The notes: generated from the sequence alone by a model not told the origin. Counted from the first letter of the stretch, positions 23,509-35,159 are shown. The stretch: DNA of 64,000 nucleotides from Erigeron canadensis (GCF_010389155.1 NC_057764.1:41176275-41240274); one strand, 5' to 3'. A program made the numbers and translations.

Positions 23509-24480
23509 AAATTATCACAGTCTTAGATTTTTAAAAATAATTACACAATAATTACATTTAAAATTAGTAAATTACCGTCAAAAAAAAATAATTATAAAAA
23601 TATACAAAATTTGTTATTAATAAATTAATTTATATCTTAAATCCTTATTTTAATAATTGACATTTTAAACTCATCTTTTTAAATATTACATTATATTTTT
23701 ACATCAACCATCACCACTTAACGGAGTCACCACCATCAACACCAACACAACTATATTGTTGTCCCTGCCACCACCACTACATTGCGCAGGTACCATGCTT
23801 GTAAATTCATAATAGGAATAGATCAATTTAACATTGTAGGTGCCATATTGTCTCTTACTCTGTTGTTTTCAATATTTATGTGTGTTATGAACATATGATA
23901 TTTATGTGTCTCTTACTCTCATTGATTTTTTATGTTTAGCCTTTAATCAATTAATTAACACTCTAAACTTTTATTTTAATAATTAACACTTTAAGCTCTT
24001 ATCTTCTAAAAATTTTCACTATCATAATTACATCAACCTACACCACTTGACACCGCCACCGCCACCAATAATAGCATCACCGACATCACTAGACCGCCTT
24101 CCCCATCACCGTCGCCGCATTGCGCGATTATCATGCTCGTACTCCTTTATAGAAATTATCACACCCCCCATTTTTAGAAATAGTTACAAAATAGTTACAT
24201 GCGAAATTACTAAATTACCCTTAATAAACACCAACTATGGAAAGAGTTTGTATAAAATACCAAAGATGTCCTTAATGAATTAATTTACACTCTAAACCTA
24301 TATTTTAATAAATAACACTTTAAGCTTTTATATTTTAAAAATTTTCCACTATCATTATTACATCAATCTACACCACTTGACACCGTCACCACCACCAATA
24401 GTACCATCACCGACACCACTAAAGCGCATTCCCCACCACCGTCGCCGCATTGCGCGGGTACCATGCTCGTTTAATATAGC
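23509..24480 (+). repeat. Three tandem copies of a Helitron-type end
   Basis: Three head-to-tail units end near 23810, 24140 and 24475. Each runs from CTCTAAAC.T.TATTTTAATA through TTACATCAAC..ACACCACTTG and a CACCAC-rich stretch to CGCATTGCGCGGGTACCATG. The last part forms a GC-rich hairpin near the 3' end, as in plant Helitrons. Homologous AATTATCACA..C leaders occur at 23509 and 24155. An inverted, GGTGGTGG-rich partial copy follows at 24570-24740. Confidence 0.6.
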
Positions 24481-24933
24481 AAGAATCGTCCTTGTGGTTT
24501 TTAAGATTAGTCCTTTTAACAATTAACATAAGAGTTCTCTTGTTATCGCTAGACTTATGTCCACGCATTATGACAACGACGGTGGGGGTAGTGATGGCAA
24601 AGGTGGTGGTGGTGACGTTGGTGGGGACGACAGAGAGGACGTTGATTGGAGCGACGATGGTGGTGAATGTAAAAATAATTGATGTTATATGTGGTATTGT
24701 AGTTATTTTGAGTGTTGTGAAATTTATAGTGTAAATTATTTTATTAAGGTATTATAGGTATATTAGATAGAAAAATGTAAATTAGTGAATAGGTGTTTCC
24801 TTTTGACTGCATTCTTAATTATTAAATTTTATTTTTTTTTAAAAAAAAGAAAGGAAAAGATAAAGAATTTTACCTTTTTGCATTTTTGAGTTTTTCTCTC
24901 AAAAGAAAATAAAGTGTAGGAAAGGAAAAGCTA

Positions 24934-25322
24934 GGGGCGCGTTTAGTTCGAGAAAATGTTTTCAAGTTTTCCATTTTTAGTTTTTTATAAAATGAAAAGG
25001 TTTTTCATTTCTAAAAAACCCTTGAAAATTTTGAAAACGCGTTCAAAATAAAAGATGGAGTTTTCATTTTTCCATTTTAGAAAACTATAAAACATGTTCA
25101 AATTCACTTGTTTTCTAATTTTAGGTTTGGAAAATAGAAAAATGAAAACAAAAACTGAAAAAAACAGTTTTCTAATTTTAGTGCAAAAGTTGGAAAGGGG
25201 AATTTTCATTTTCTAGGAAAACTTTTCTAAAAACTTACAATTTGAACGCGTTTTCTGTTTTCCATGTTTTCTTGGAAAATGAAAATGGAAAACAAGGGAG
25301 TTTTCTTGAACTAAACGCACCA
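24934..25322. mobile_element. MITE with GCGTTTAGTTC ends
   Basis: GGGGCGCGTTTAGTTCGAGA at the left is mirrored by TCTTGAACTAAACGCACCA at the right. The interior is made of inverted TTTTCATTTT / AAAATGAAAA words, so the element folds on itself for most of its 390 bp. The target duplication is short or unclear (TA or TAG at both sides). Non-coding. Confidence 0.7.
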
Positions 25323-25679
25323 TAGGATTTTATCATCCAAAAACTTTATGGCCATTTTTGGCCTGATTTGGATGGCAAGAGTTCTACGATTGTCTCCTCA
25401 ACCAACATCTCACGCACACAATCACACTTTTCTCCATAATATGCTCTCCTTACTCTCTACTCCTTCTTCAATATTAATCATCAGGTATTAGGTATTAATT
25501 ACCTTATCTTAATCTTGTTTCTATACATAATACAAACTATTTGTGGTAATAGGTTTGTTGATATATGATGAGCTAACTGTGAAATGGGTCTGAAACTGTT
25601 GTCGTTGCCGTCGGCAGCAGTGATGGTGGTGGGTTTGTGAAAATGGACATAAATTGAAAGGGGTTTTGTGGATACTAGT

Positions 25680-25815
25680 TATTAGACAAGTTACAGATAC
25701 TTTTGTTATTGATTTATATTAGAGGGTATTAGAGTGTATTTATATAATCTATTTATATGGTGTAATCTCTCATTCACAAACGTAATATACAACACAATCT
25801 TTTCATTGTTTATCT
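25680..25815 (+). repeat. 5' LTR of the copia element
   Basis: 136 bp; matches 26587-26722 at all but four positions. AT-rich, with a TATTTATATAATC segment that may serve as promoter. Confidence 0.88.
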
Positions 25816-25860
25816 TGGTATTAAAGCCAAAGGTTTACAAACCCTAATTTTTTTTTTTAA

Positions 25861-26574
25861 CTTGATAATCCGGTTCGTTACCGTCAGGTTGTAGGTGCTC
25901 TTCAATATCTCACTTTAACTCGGCCTGACATTGTCTTTGCCGTGAACAAAGTTTGTCAGTATATGCATTCCCCGACAGAAAACCAATGGTCTGCTGTTAA
26001 GCGCATTCTTCGATATTTACAGGGCACTTTGAATCATGGTCTTCTCATCAAACGATCATCTGGCTCTACTTTGCATGCTTATGCTGATGCACATTATCGG
26101 TCCTTTACAGCATATTCGGATGCCGACTGGGCTGGCTGCCCCGATGATCGGCGATCCACGGGGGGATATGCTATTTATCTTGGTTCTAATCTTGTATCCT
26201 GGTCGGCTCGAAAACAGAGGACTGTCTCTCGATCATCAACTGAATCTGAATATAAAGCGTTGGCTGACACGGTTGCTGAACTTACCTGGCTTGATTCTCT
26301 TATGTGTGAACTTCGAGTGTCTGTGCAATCTGCTCCTGTCTTATGGTGCGATAATTTGGGAGCTACATACCTATCTGCAAATCCTATTTTTCATGCCCGT
26401 ACAAAACATGTTGAAGTTGATTTTCACTTTGTACGAGAGAAGGTTGCTCAAGGTCGACTTTCTGTTCGGTTCATCTTTACACATTACCAGATTGCAGATA
26501 TCTTTACAAAGCCATTGCCAACAGACAGATTTGTAGCTCTACGGGACAAACTACAGCTTGTTTCCCACGCTTAG
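25861..26574 (+). pseudogene. Copia polyprotein remnant: reverse transcriptase end and RNase H
   Basis: An open frame of 237 codons begins right after a TAA in the poly-T junction (25858-25860) and ends with TAG. It opens with the end of the copia reverse transcriptase ([18 protein letters not shown], then [12 protein letters not shown]) and continues with RNase [52 protein letters not shown] and ADIFTKPLP. The RNase H acidic residues (DAD, E in TESEY, D in WCDN) are kept. There is no start codon and the upstream polyprotein is deleted, so no normal product is expected. Confidence 0.9.
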
Positions 26575-26586
26575 CTTGAGGAGAGA

Positions 26587-26722
26587 TATTAGACAAGTTA
26601 CAGATACTTTTGTTATTGATTTATATTGGAGGATATTAAAGTGTATTTATATAATCTATTTATATGGTGTAATCTCTCATTCACAAACGTAATATACAAT
26701 ACAATCTTTTCATTGTTTATCT
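26587..26722 (+). repeat. 3' LTR of the copia element
   Basis: 136 bp direct copy of 25680-25815, followed by the target duplication CTAGT. Confidence 0.88.
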
Positions 26723-26780
26723 CTAGTGATTGTGTGTGTATAGATATATTGCTTCGTGAGCACTGTTATATATATATATA

Positions 26781-27137
26781 CTTTTCTTATTTCGATAACC
26801 ATTTTTTTTGTAAGAATTATGAGAACTCTCAAATTATGTATTAGATCACATATTCTTTTTGTTCATTCACATGTGAAATGATATAAAAAAATATGTTGTA
26901 GGATAAATTTTTTTAAAAACCTTCAAACTAGCCTTTTATGAACTTGTGAATGAATATGTATACGTTTTCATTCACATGTTAACAAATGGGTATATATAAG
27001 GTTTTGAAAAACATCTTCTTCTGCAACATATATTTTTATAACGTTTCACATGTGAACGAAAAACACATGTTATCTAATACATAATTTAAGAGTTCTCAAG
27101 ATTCTTATAAAAAAGTAGGTTCTCAAATTAAGAGTCA
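26781..27137. mobile_element. Foldback MITE, first of two related copies
   Basis: TCTTATTTCGATAACCATTT at the left mirrors AAGTAGGTTCTCAAATTAAG at the right. Inside lie inverted TTCATTCACATGTGAAA and TTTCACATGTGAACGAA blocks. It sits in TATATA runs and shares its arms with the copy at 27160. No coding sequence. Confidence 0.7.
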
Positions 27138-27159
27138 TATATATATATATATATATATA

Positions 27160-27516
27160 GGGGACCCTTATTTTGAGAACCCATTTTTTTTTAAGAACCG
27201 TGAGAACTCCTAAAATTCATATTGGATCACATGTTTTTTTTGTTCATTCACATGTGAAAGGTTAAAAAAATATATGTTGTAGAAGAAATTTTTTTTCAAA
27301 ACCTTATATATAGTTGTTTGTCACTTGTGAACAAAAAACGTGAACAAATTCATTAACATGTTAATAAAAGGCTATTTTGAAGGTTTCACAAAAAGTTTTT
27401 TTTACAAAATAGATTTTTATATCATTTCACATGTGAATGAACAAAAATAACATGTGAACAATTATAAAATTTAAGAGTTTTCATGATTCTTAAAAAAAAT
27501 GGTTCTCAAAATAAGG
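27160..27516. mobile_element. Foldback MITE, second of two related copies
   Basis: CCTTATTTTGAGAACCCATT at the left mirrors AATGGTTCTCAAAATAAGG at the right, and the inverted match continues through AAGAACCGTGAGAACTC. (TA)n tracts flank both sides, which suggests insertion into a TA repeat. It has the same CACATGTGAA inner blocks as the copy at 26781. Confidence 0.75.
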
Positions 27517-28176
27517 AATATATATATATATATATATATTATGATCAAGTGTGGACAAGGTGAAAGGGTGGTTCATCGACGGCAGGTGGTGGAAGGGGTG
27601 TTGGATGTGGCGTATTTATCTTAGCTATTTTTTTCTCTTAGTTTCCTTTCAACTCGATAATGCCTTTGTTTAAGTAATTTTCTATCATTTCCTCACCTAT
27701 CCAATTTCCCCCTATTTTTTTTAAAAACAATTTCGAGAATTGATGAACGAGAAGAGTGTTAAATTTGTGAAAGTAATTCAGGTATTTTAAAATTTCAATT
27801 GAATAAGGAGGGGATTCATCGTTTAGCTATTTTTTGGGTTATGTTTGGAGGTTGAAGAATGGGGGTGAAAAAGACCGAAATACCCTGCATGTGGGAGGCA
27901 TGTGAGGGTGTTAGCGGAGGATAGATGACGGCGAACTCGTCAAAGGACGAACTGTGAACTAGACGACTTTTTTTCTTCTGTACAAGAACGAACGAAGGTG
28001 CATATAGGTTTTTTTTACAAAAATTAACGGTGGACATCAACTTTCATTGTTATCACGATTATGATCATGAATTATTTGTTAATAATAATCCCAATTTAGT
28101 TTTTTTAATAGATTCTTGGTTTAGTTATTTTTTTTTGTTGTAATAACAACATTAAATTTATTTGATTGTAGCAGAA
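27517..28176. other. Intergenic; no supported gene
   Basis: A (TA)n tract at 27520-27540 is followed by unique AT-rich sequence with no convincing exon. Confidence 0.5.
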
Positions 28177-28758
28177 ATGGAAGAAATGCCGATACCAGAT
28201 GTAATAGCGGATGAATGTAGGTGCATAACGACAATCTTTTATTTTCTCTCATTTTTGGTTTATGAATTTTGATATATTTTACATAATAATAATCTAGGGT
28301 GTGGTGAGGTCAATACATCGGTGGAAGAAAAGGAGAAGTTTGAGTTATTAAAAGCGTCACCTGCTAAAGCTAAAACTTTCTCCCCTGAACATCAGTCAGT
28401 AACATTCTTTTTAATTTTTATAAAATTAGTTTATTCTTATTTGTTCATTATCGTTATTATATTAATTAAATAATCTTGCCGCTTAATTGTTTGTTTGTAG
28501 ACGATATTGGCTATTTGGACAGCTTGTTTTCAAAAGGAAGTCAGTATTATTCTTTCCGTCTTTCTTTCCTTTGGCATTTTTAATTGTTTTTACTTCAAAT
28601 CAATAATCTCTCTCATTAATTATTATTGTTGTAGTTATCTCCTGTTTGATGAAAAAGACGATGAAGTGATAGAAGAAGAAGAAGAACCAGATTCAGAATT
28701 ATCAGAAGAATCTGACTCAGAAGAATCAGAGTCAGAAGAATCCGAGTCAGAAGAATGA
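28177..28758 (+). CDS. Possible small acidic protein, function unknown
   Basis: Four exons can be joined in frame: 28177-28216, 28298-28394, 28501-28539 and 28635-28758, with donors GTAGGT, GTCAGT and GTCAGT and acceptors CTAG, TGTAG and TGTAG. The product would be 99 residues: MEEMPIPDVIADE at the start, a YWLFGQLVFK block from exon 3, and a tail of Glu/Ser repeats (SEESDSEESESEE). Acidic Ser/Glu tails occur in many nuclear and chaperone-like proteins; no family is recognised. The exons are short and the model is hand-made, so confidence is low. Confidence 0.35.
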
Positions 28759-29458
28759 GTCAGACGAACCAAATAAAAAAGAATCAAAAGTAATTTTTGT
28801 CTAGATCTATATTTTACTTTTTTTGAGGTTTAACGAGTTAATTAGTTAATATATTAACGTATTGATATTGCAGAGGAACGATAACAGGGGATACGGACCA
28901 AACAGAAGTTTGATGATGGTGGCATATATATAAATAAATCTTTTGAATTGATCATCATGATGATTAAGCTCTATAGATGATATGTCTTTCTTTTTCTTAT
29001 GTTATCTAGTAGTATTTGATGAATGTTTAATATAAAATGGTTTGGTGCTATATCACTCGTATTATTAATAGATATATGCCCTTTTACTTATATCACTCGT
29101 ATTATTATGTTATCACTCGTGTAATCTTAATTAATATATGTCGTACAGTTTCTCATCATCGCAGAGGCGTCTCTTAAGGAAAAAAAAGGTTACATCTGGT
29201 CAACTGTGGCTACAAGACTGTTTCTAGACGGACCAAATGCTACAGAGGAAGAATACAGTTTGGGGCCCATTAATTGGTTCAACAGAATCAACTTCATCTG
29301 AGTAAGTTTGAACTTCCTTCGTGTATGCATACTAAATGCCTCAGCACATATATTTCTTTCTCTCAAGGTCATTGTTTTTTTCATTTCTTTCGTCACTTTT
29401 GAGAAATTTAAATTTTTTTCCGTATCGTGTTGTAAACATTCTATACGAACCTCACTAC

Positions 29459-30043
29459 AGTCATGGTATTCCACTAATAACATGGTTTGCACAAGTCCAA
29501 ATCTATATAATATGAATCAATTACTTGAAAGACTATGGGTTTCAACATCTATTGAAGACTATGGGTCGGTTCGAGCGCGAATAAACCTCGCTTGAAAGAC
29601 TATGGGTTTCAACATCTATTGAAGAAAGTCAAGTTCGTGACTCTCTACTCACTCTTGCTTTATTTATCTCCGAATCAGTTCGGTTCTTGTGGATGAAAGC
29701 AGAATATCGGCTTGAATTTTGTGTTAAGGAGATTGATAACGAATGGCGGTTTAAACAATGGATGTCTGAAATGGTACACGATTGGAAATATCTATCCAAG
29801 TTGGCGAGGCGGTATGAGATTACGGAGGGCACTCTCATTGATCCAGCCAATCTCCCACTCACACCCACTCAGGATGATTGGGCATTAAGGGTAAAGTATG
29901 GAATGGAATTGTTTAGAATGCCAGAGTATCAACATCGTGCAGCTGCGGTTTGCGTAAGGAAATTGATTCAGAAACAATCGAAAAAGAACCAAGCTGTAAA
30001 AGGAGAAACAAGCATCAAAAGGAAATACAAGCATCGAAAGTAG
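29459..30043 (+). pseudogene. Broken gene fragment, weak ribosome-inactivating-protein resemblance
   Basis: An open stretch of about 150 codons ends with TAG/TAA-rich sequence after 30043 and has a Lys-rich C-terminus. Its only family hint is ISESVRF followed 30-40 residues later by a W..LS-like element. This resembles the E..RF catalytic helix and following Trp of ribosome-inactivating proteins (rRNA N-glycosidases). The likeness is short and the N-terminal half with the active-site tyrosines is not identified. A 67-bp tandem duplication (29524-29590, repeated from 29591) shifts the frame and puts a stop before the long open part, so the locus looks inactive as it stands. Other family assignments remain open. 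Confidence 0.4.
29524..29657 (+). repeat. 67-bp tandem duplication, partial second unit
   Basis: CTTGAAAGACTATGGGTTTC and the following ATCTATTGAAG occur at 29524 and again at 29591. The period of 67 is not a multiple of three. Confidence 0.85.
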
Positions 30044-30114
30044 AAACAAGCAGCAACAGGATGATGAGATGATACCTTTGTATCTAGTTACTTAGTCAGT
30101 TAGTACGTTTTTGA

Positions 30115-30455
30115 AGTTCAGTTGGTTCTGTAGTATCGTATGTTAAAACTTTGACAATTGGATTTGAAATGTAATCTTCTTTAGATTCAATTGATTCTCA
30201 GTCGGCTAGTGTTAAATCAATTTTGATGCAGTTGCAGTGGCATTAACTGATTCATTGATAATCGTATTTGAAAGCAATTAGCATGAAGGTGATCATATAA
30301 AATCTGTTTCGGAGAGTCTGACTGCTCTAACCTGGATTGCTTATGTGGGCAAAGATTTGGGTAAGAAGTATTCTTCATGCTTTTATTTTGACAAGATGTT
30401 GCTAGTTCTTGCACAGGGTTACGATGTTTCTTATTTTGAGTTCTTTATATATATA
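30115..30455 (+). repeat. Direct repeat, copy A
   Basis: About 330 bp from GTTCAGTTGGTTCTGTAGTA to TTTTGAGTTCTTTATATATA, nearly identical to 31622-32095 about 1.5 kb downstream. No coding potential is seen. Confidence 0.85.
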
Positions 30456-31621
30456 TTTTGTTTTGATAGATCTTGCTATTCTAAATTTGAATTGAACAAT
30501 AGGATATGATAGCTGTAGTACCAAAACATGTGTTAGAGTTTAAACTGGAACACTTTTTGTCCAAAACGTTTCGAGTGCTCTTTTAATTATTAGCATATGA
30601 TCACAAAAGTTATATGATGAGGATAATAATCGAGATTTTGGTTGAAAGAGTTAGAAGTGTTTTATGCGTTGAAAATATACTGTGGTCTGTGGAGTGTTTT
30701 CGACCCATTTACCTTTTAGCTATTTTCTTGTTTGAGTTGTTAATCCCCAGTAAGGTATAACATAACCTGATATTGACCCCTTTCATAGGTAAATGGTCAA
30801 ATCAGTCACTTCAATTGCATTGCTTAAAAACTGAACAAAGGTTCTATAGTCTGCCTCCTCTTGAAGTAGATAAATTTGTCATGCATATATTTTTTGCAAT
30901 TTATGCTTAGATATTGTACTTCTTTTGTCATTTGATTATTAGTGTTCCGTGGCAAGTAGATATTAATAGATGATAAGCAATATAAGAAAACATGTCCTAT
31001 AGCTACTAAGTTTACACCATGTTATCATATGTCACAGACTCACAGATTCAACATACTTATGAGGAACCCTTCATTCATCTATAATATTGGTTTTGTTTAT
31101 GATAACTAGGATTTAGCTAGCAATGTGGCATTTTAAGTTAGTAATGAGGGGCAAATCTGGTATGGTGCAAACCATGCGTGTGTCACGTGTCATTGAAATG
31201 TGACGCTGCCTTAGATGCTAGGTTATACATTACAGATCGACATATGATTCTTTCCAGAAATGCTTCATTTTGATTTCTTGTTCTTTTTTATCTAACTATT
31301 GACCCCTGGGCAGATGTGGTAATTCTAACTCATATACTTATGGATTGGTTGAATAGGGTTATTTTGATATTTAAACCAGTTAGATCAAGTAGCTAGCTCA
31401 GGTAGAAATGTGTATAGTTGACCAAATGTTCAAATGGGGTGAAAGTTGCCTTTTAAGTGTATACAATTGTCAAAACAATGTTTCTGAAAAACAAAGTATT
31501 ATGACTTGAACAAATATGGTTTTTGTAATCATACTTTATGCAGTATATATATTATAATCATAATTAGACAATAAGTGGACAAAATTATGTTCGGGTCAAC
31601 CAACCTGTCCCTTCCTAAAAT

Positions 31622-32095
31622 AGAAGTTCAGTTGGTTCTGTAGTATCGTTTTGGATTGTTTAAAATATTTTTTGAACAATGTTAAAACTTTGACAATTGG
31701 ATTTGAAATGTAATCTTCTTTAGTTTCAATTGATTCTCAGTCGGCTAGTGTTAAATCAATTTTGATGCAGTTGCAGTGGCATTAACTGATCCATTGATAA
31801 TCGTATTTGAAAGCAATTAGCATGAAGGTGATCATATAAAATCTGTTTCGGAGAGTCTGACTGCTCTAACCTGGATTGCTTATGTGGGCAAAGATTTAGG
31901 TAAGAAGTATTCTTCATGCTTTATATTGACAAGATGTTGCTAGTTCTTGCACAGGATTATGATGTTTCTTAGTTTGAGTTCATGTTGCTAGTTCTTGCAC
32001 AGGGTTACGATGTTTCTTATTTTGAGTTCATGTTGCTTGTTCTTGCACAGGGTTATGCTGTTTTTTAATTTTGAGTTCTTTATATATATATATGT
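31622..32095 (+). repeat. Direct repeat, copy B, with inner tandem units
   Basis: Matches 30115-30455 but is longer: the unit GTTGCTAGTTCTTGCACAGG plus GTTTCTTA.TTTGAGTTCA is present three times in tandem (about 31933-32075) against once in copy A, and about 40 bp near 31650 are extra. Confidence 0.85.
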
Positions 32096-32099
32096 TCGG

Positions 32100-34029
32100 G
32101 TCAACCAACCTGTCCCTTCCTAAAAGTGATCCATTTTGACCAATTACCCAACCCGCTCATTTTGCCATCTCTAACTCTAGGTAGTTTGCAGAGATGCATT
32201 GAGTTGTGAAATGTGAAGCACTAACTTGTGAATAGGAGATTAGATCTTTAATACGCTCCTATAGATATGATTTTGAAATATAGTTGGACAACTTGTTATG
32301 CGATAATGATGTGATACGGCTATTAGTGATCAAATATAGGCCACAATCCTGAGAGGCTTAGTCTATTAACAGGAAGGATTGGGTACAACAGTTCAGTAAT
32401 GTAAGTAAGTGTAGATTCCTGTATGGCTTTATATCTTGTTAAATTAACGTCCATTACGGGGAGGAATGATTCATCCACTCTGCTTATTTTAACCAAGTGA
32501 TAAGATTAGTGTACCTTTGTATTTAAATAATGCACGGATAATGTGTCATGGTAGGTCACCTGGGTAATAATAGAGGATGTATGAGTATATGATACATGTT
32601 TAACAATGAATATTGTTATCTTATCATCGTCAAAAATGACTCTTCTTTCTTTTCCCAGTACCGGCTCTCCTACTTACCTCTCAGAAAAACTTTGAATGCA
32701 AATCGTGATTAGTAAGCTCTCCCAGGTGTTGGAGGCTACGCTTATCAATATTCGATTGAGTTACCTTGCTTAGTATATACTTATGTACGTACTATCAGAT
32801 GAAAACTACTATCTAATTCATGCTAAATTTTGGATTGAATGATATCTACTGCTTCATCTTCTTTTTTTCTTTTCCTAATAATGAGCTTTTGAAATGGTCG
32901 AGGTAAAAGGTTTCTACTATCTAGCATGATGGGAAGGTTCAGTGTTTTATAGAAGCTTCCATATTTGATGCAATAATCTTTTGCTACTTTCTTTTGAATT
33001 CGATATAGATGTTTGATCGTCAACTGATTTCTTTTTCCGTATATGGTTCCATAGCTGCATATTTTATTTGTTATCTACCTCATCACCCAACAGTTCCATT
33101 ATCATCTAGGTACCATGGTATTCTAATTGGGATTGTTACTGTTATGTGGAACCCTTAGTTTCTTGCCAGCGAACTATGATGGTATATCCTATGCAATTTT
33201 GGTTCGTCGTTCTATCATAAATAAAAATAGCATGAGCCGTACCTGCAGCATTTTATCTATTTTATTTAAAAGATTGTTATTGTAATCGTTGACCACTGCT
33301 GGAAAGTAAGCGTTTGTGCAATTCTTCTGCTTGGACTTGGTTTGGCTTTAGAAGCCAGTGCTTCTAGTAACCACTTGTCTGACAGGGCGCCCATTAGAGA
33401 CTAGAGAGATGCAATTAACCTGAATTGACCCATTTTTAGTAAATGGGTCGAATACACCACCTTTACTTCATTGCCTAAAAGCTGACCATGCTTATTTCTC
33501 TTTTGCAGCATAACAAGGCTCTAGAGTCCGCATCCTCTTTATTTATAGGTAAATATGTCATTTGTGCATGTGTTATGCTTAGAATTTGTATTTATATTGT
33601 CATTTGATTCTGTGCATGCGTTGACAAGTAGATGTTCATATTGCTACAATGATCACAGTATCACACCACTTTATTATGTGTCACAGATTCACCATATTTA
33701 TTGGGGAACCCTCCATTCGCATATCATTCTGGTTCTTGTTTTGTTTATGATCAGAATAAAGTTGGTAATTGATTGTGTATTATTAATCAGGGTACAATAT
33801 GTAGATAATACAGTTACATTATACAAGTAGTCCTCAACTCCTCATATTATTACAATACATAAAATATGTGTCTAATTGTCTAATAGTTAAAATCTAGTGA
33901 GGTGAATGCGTGTATGATTGAACTGTGAAAAAACTAAAGATGCTATCTGACATTTTTAAAAAAATATTAGATAAAACGTTGGAGCATATGAAATGAACTA
34001 CCCTCGGGTGTCACCCCTAACCAGTACTC
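32100..34029. other. Non-coding; older duplicated segment
   Basis: 33420-33760 resembles 30765-31130 in order and spacing (TAAATGG, TTGCCTAAAA.CTGA, ATTGTCATTTGATT, TGTCACAGATTCA and GGGAACCC..CATTC), so another direct duplication is present at lower identity. No gene is supported. Confidence 0.55.
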
Positions 34030-34560
34030 TACAAATTTTGATTTTTGTGACAATTTTATAACTTGAAATATATGCCGACTACAGTGAAGAGTTGTCACTC
34101 ATGTTCTATGTCACTGCTATCATGGTATTGGCTTCTTTTGTGTATGAGCCATGTCTACTAGGTCAGATGATCAGAATGTGTTAAGGATCGGTATAGATTA
34201 TGTCAGAGGAAGCAGCATTTCTTTTTTCTTGTTCTTTTCTAATCAAATTGTTGACTGTAGCAGATATGTCAATTTTGACTTGTTCTGTTTTACCAAATTG
34301 TTGACCCTCGACAGATGTGGCCATCACACATCTTGACTATCCAATATTCTTCATCGAATAATATTCAGAAACAACAAACCCACTATTGTTGTGTCCTCAA
34401 GAGTCACATTTGGTGAACAAAACTGAAGTTTGTGGTCCATATAGAAAAGAACATTTTACATAATCAGGACAAATAAGTAAAGATAAACACAGCAAAGAGA
34501 ACCTAAAGAATAGTAGAAAGAGATGAAATCGCAAAAAGAGATTATCTTGCTACTCATATG
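34030..34560 (+). repeat. Duplicate of the YTH gene 3' flank
   Basis: 34074-34265 matches 35420-35600, and 34367-34560 matches about 36005-36320, the sequence just downstream of the YTH gene. 36132-36237 is extra in the latter. This is the distal part of a partial tandem duplication that also produced the exon 6 copy at 34567. Confidence 0.8.
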
Positions 34561-34566
34561 GACATT

Positions 34567-35120
34567 GTACTTGATACTTTTATGGACATTGTCTTCACTA
34601 AAAGACTTTATTGCAAAGAACTTTGCATTGTCATATACTCATATGTTGTATCAAAATCAGCTCGATTGTAAAGCTCAGTATCGACCCTTGAAGCAGGCTC
34701 ACTTCTACCATCTCCGTCAACACTATTAGTGTTGAGCTTTGGCTTTGATGCCCTAGGTCCTCTGTTACGATCACTGGTAGTACCATGTGATTCACCAAGC
34801 ATACTAATCCCATCCCTATGTCCCGCCCTTATCTGGAAAAAAACGATCCAGACAACTAGCTTCCCCTTGGAAAATGGAACTACTATTATACCCACGGAAA
34901 GGTCTACTCTGTGGGTAGTGTCTTGTGGAGGAACCAGATACTGACCCATACCCATATGCTGTTTGCTGCTGTGGAATCTGGAAATCAAGAACACAGTAAA
35001 GGTAATACCGCCCGTTCTGCTTCTTCTTCTTCTCCTCCTTTTTATTTGTTTGCTCCGTCGGTGCAGAGTCTACTTTTGACATTATCGGTCGATTGTTCGA
35101 AAACTGATTCCCTTGATTTA
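34567..35120 (-). pseudogene. Chimeric pseudogene: YTH exon 6 joined to SKP1-like exon 1
   Basis: 34567-34980 is a copy of YTH exon 6 (parent about 38034-38434). It has a 2-nt deletion near 34820 and an insertion near 34640, both of which break the frame. The copy continues a little into the upstream intron and then, at about 35005, changes to sequence like the SKP1-like first exon (23360-23500), including the start region and the AEQT.KKEEKK-like stretch. Neither part can make a normal product. The join gives a fortuitous open frame of about 110 codons. Confidence 0.8.
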
Positions 35121-35159
35121 ATTCGATTGATTTGGGGAACAAAACCATAATTAAGATAT

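Larger units (their letters stand above)
25680..26722 (+). mobile_element. Internally deleted Ty1/copia retrotransposon
   Basis: Two direct LTRs of exactly 136 bp (25680-25815 and 26587-26722) differ at 4 sites (about 3%). CTAGT lies outside both (25675-25679 and 26723-26727). A primer-binding site TGGTATTAAAGCC follows the 5' LTR, and the purine-rich TTGAGGAGAGA precedes the 3' LTR. Only the end of the polyprotein gene remains inside (25861-26574). The LTRs begin TATTAG and end ATCT instead of TG...CA, the same in both copies. With gag, protease, integrase and most of the reverse transcriptase gone, it could have moved only with proteins from another copy. Confidence 0.9.

Noticed and set aside
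24047..24734. Frames rich in Pro/His and Val/Thr
   Set aside because: They are translations of CACCAC and GGTGGT repeats within the Helitron-type units.
34816..35148. Open frame of about 110 codons as a real fusion gene
   Set aside because: The open frame crosses copied intron sequence and frame-broken YTH exon; both parental domains are incomplete.
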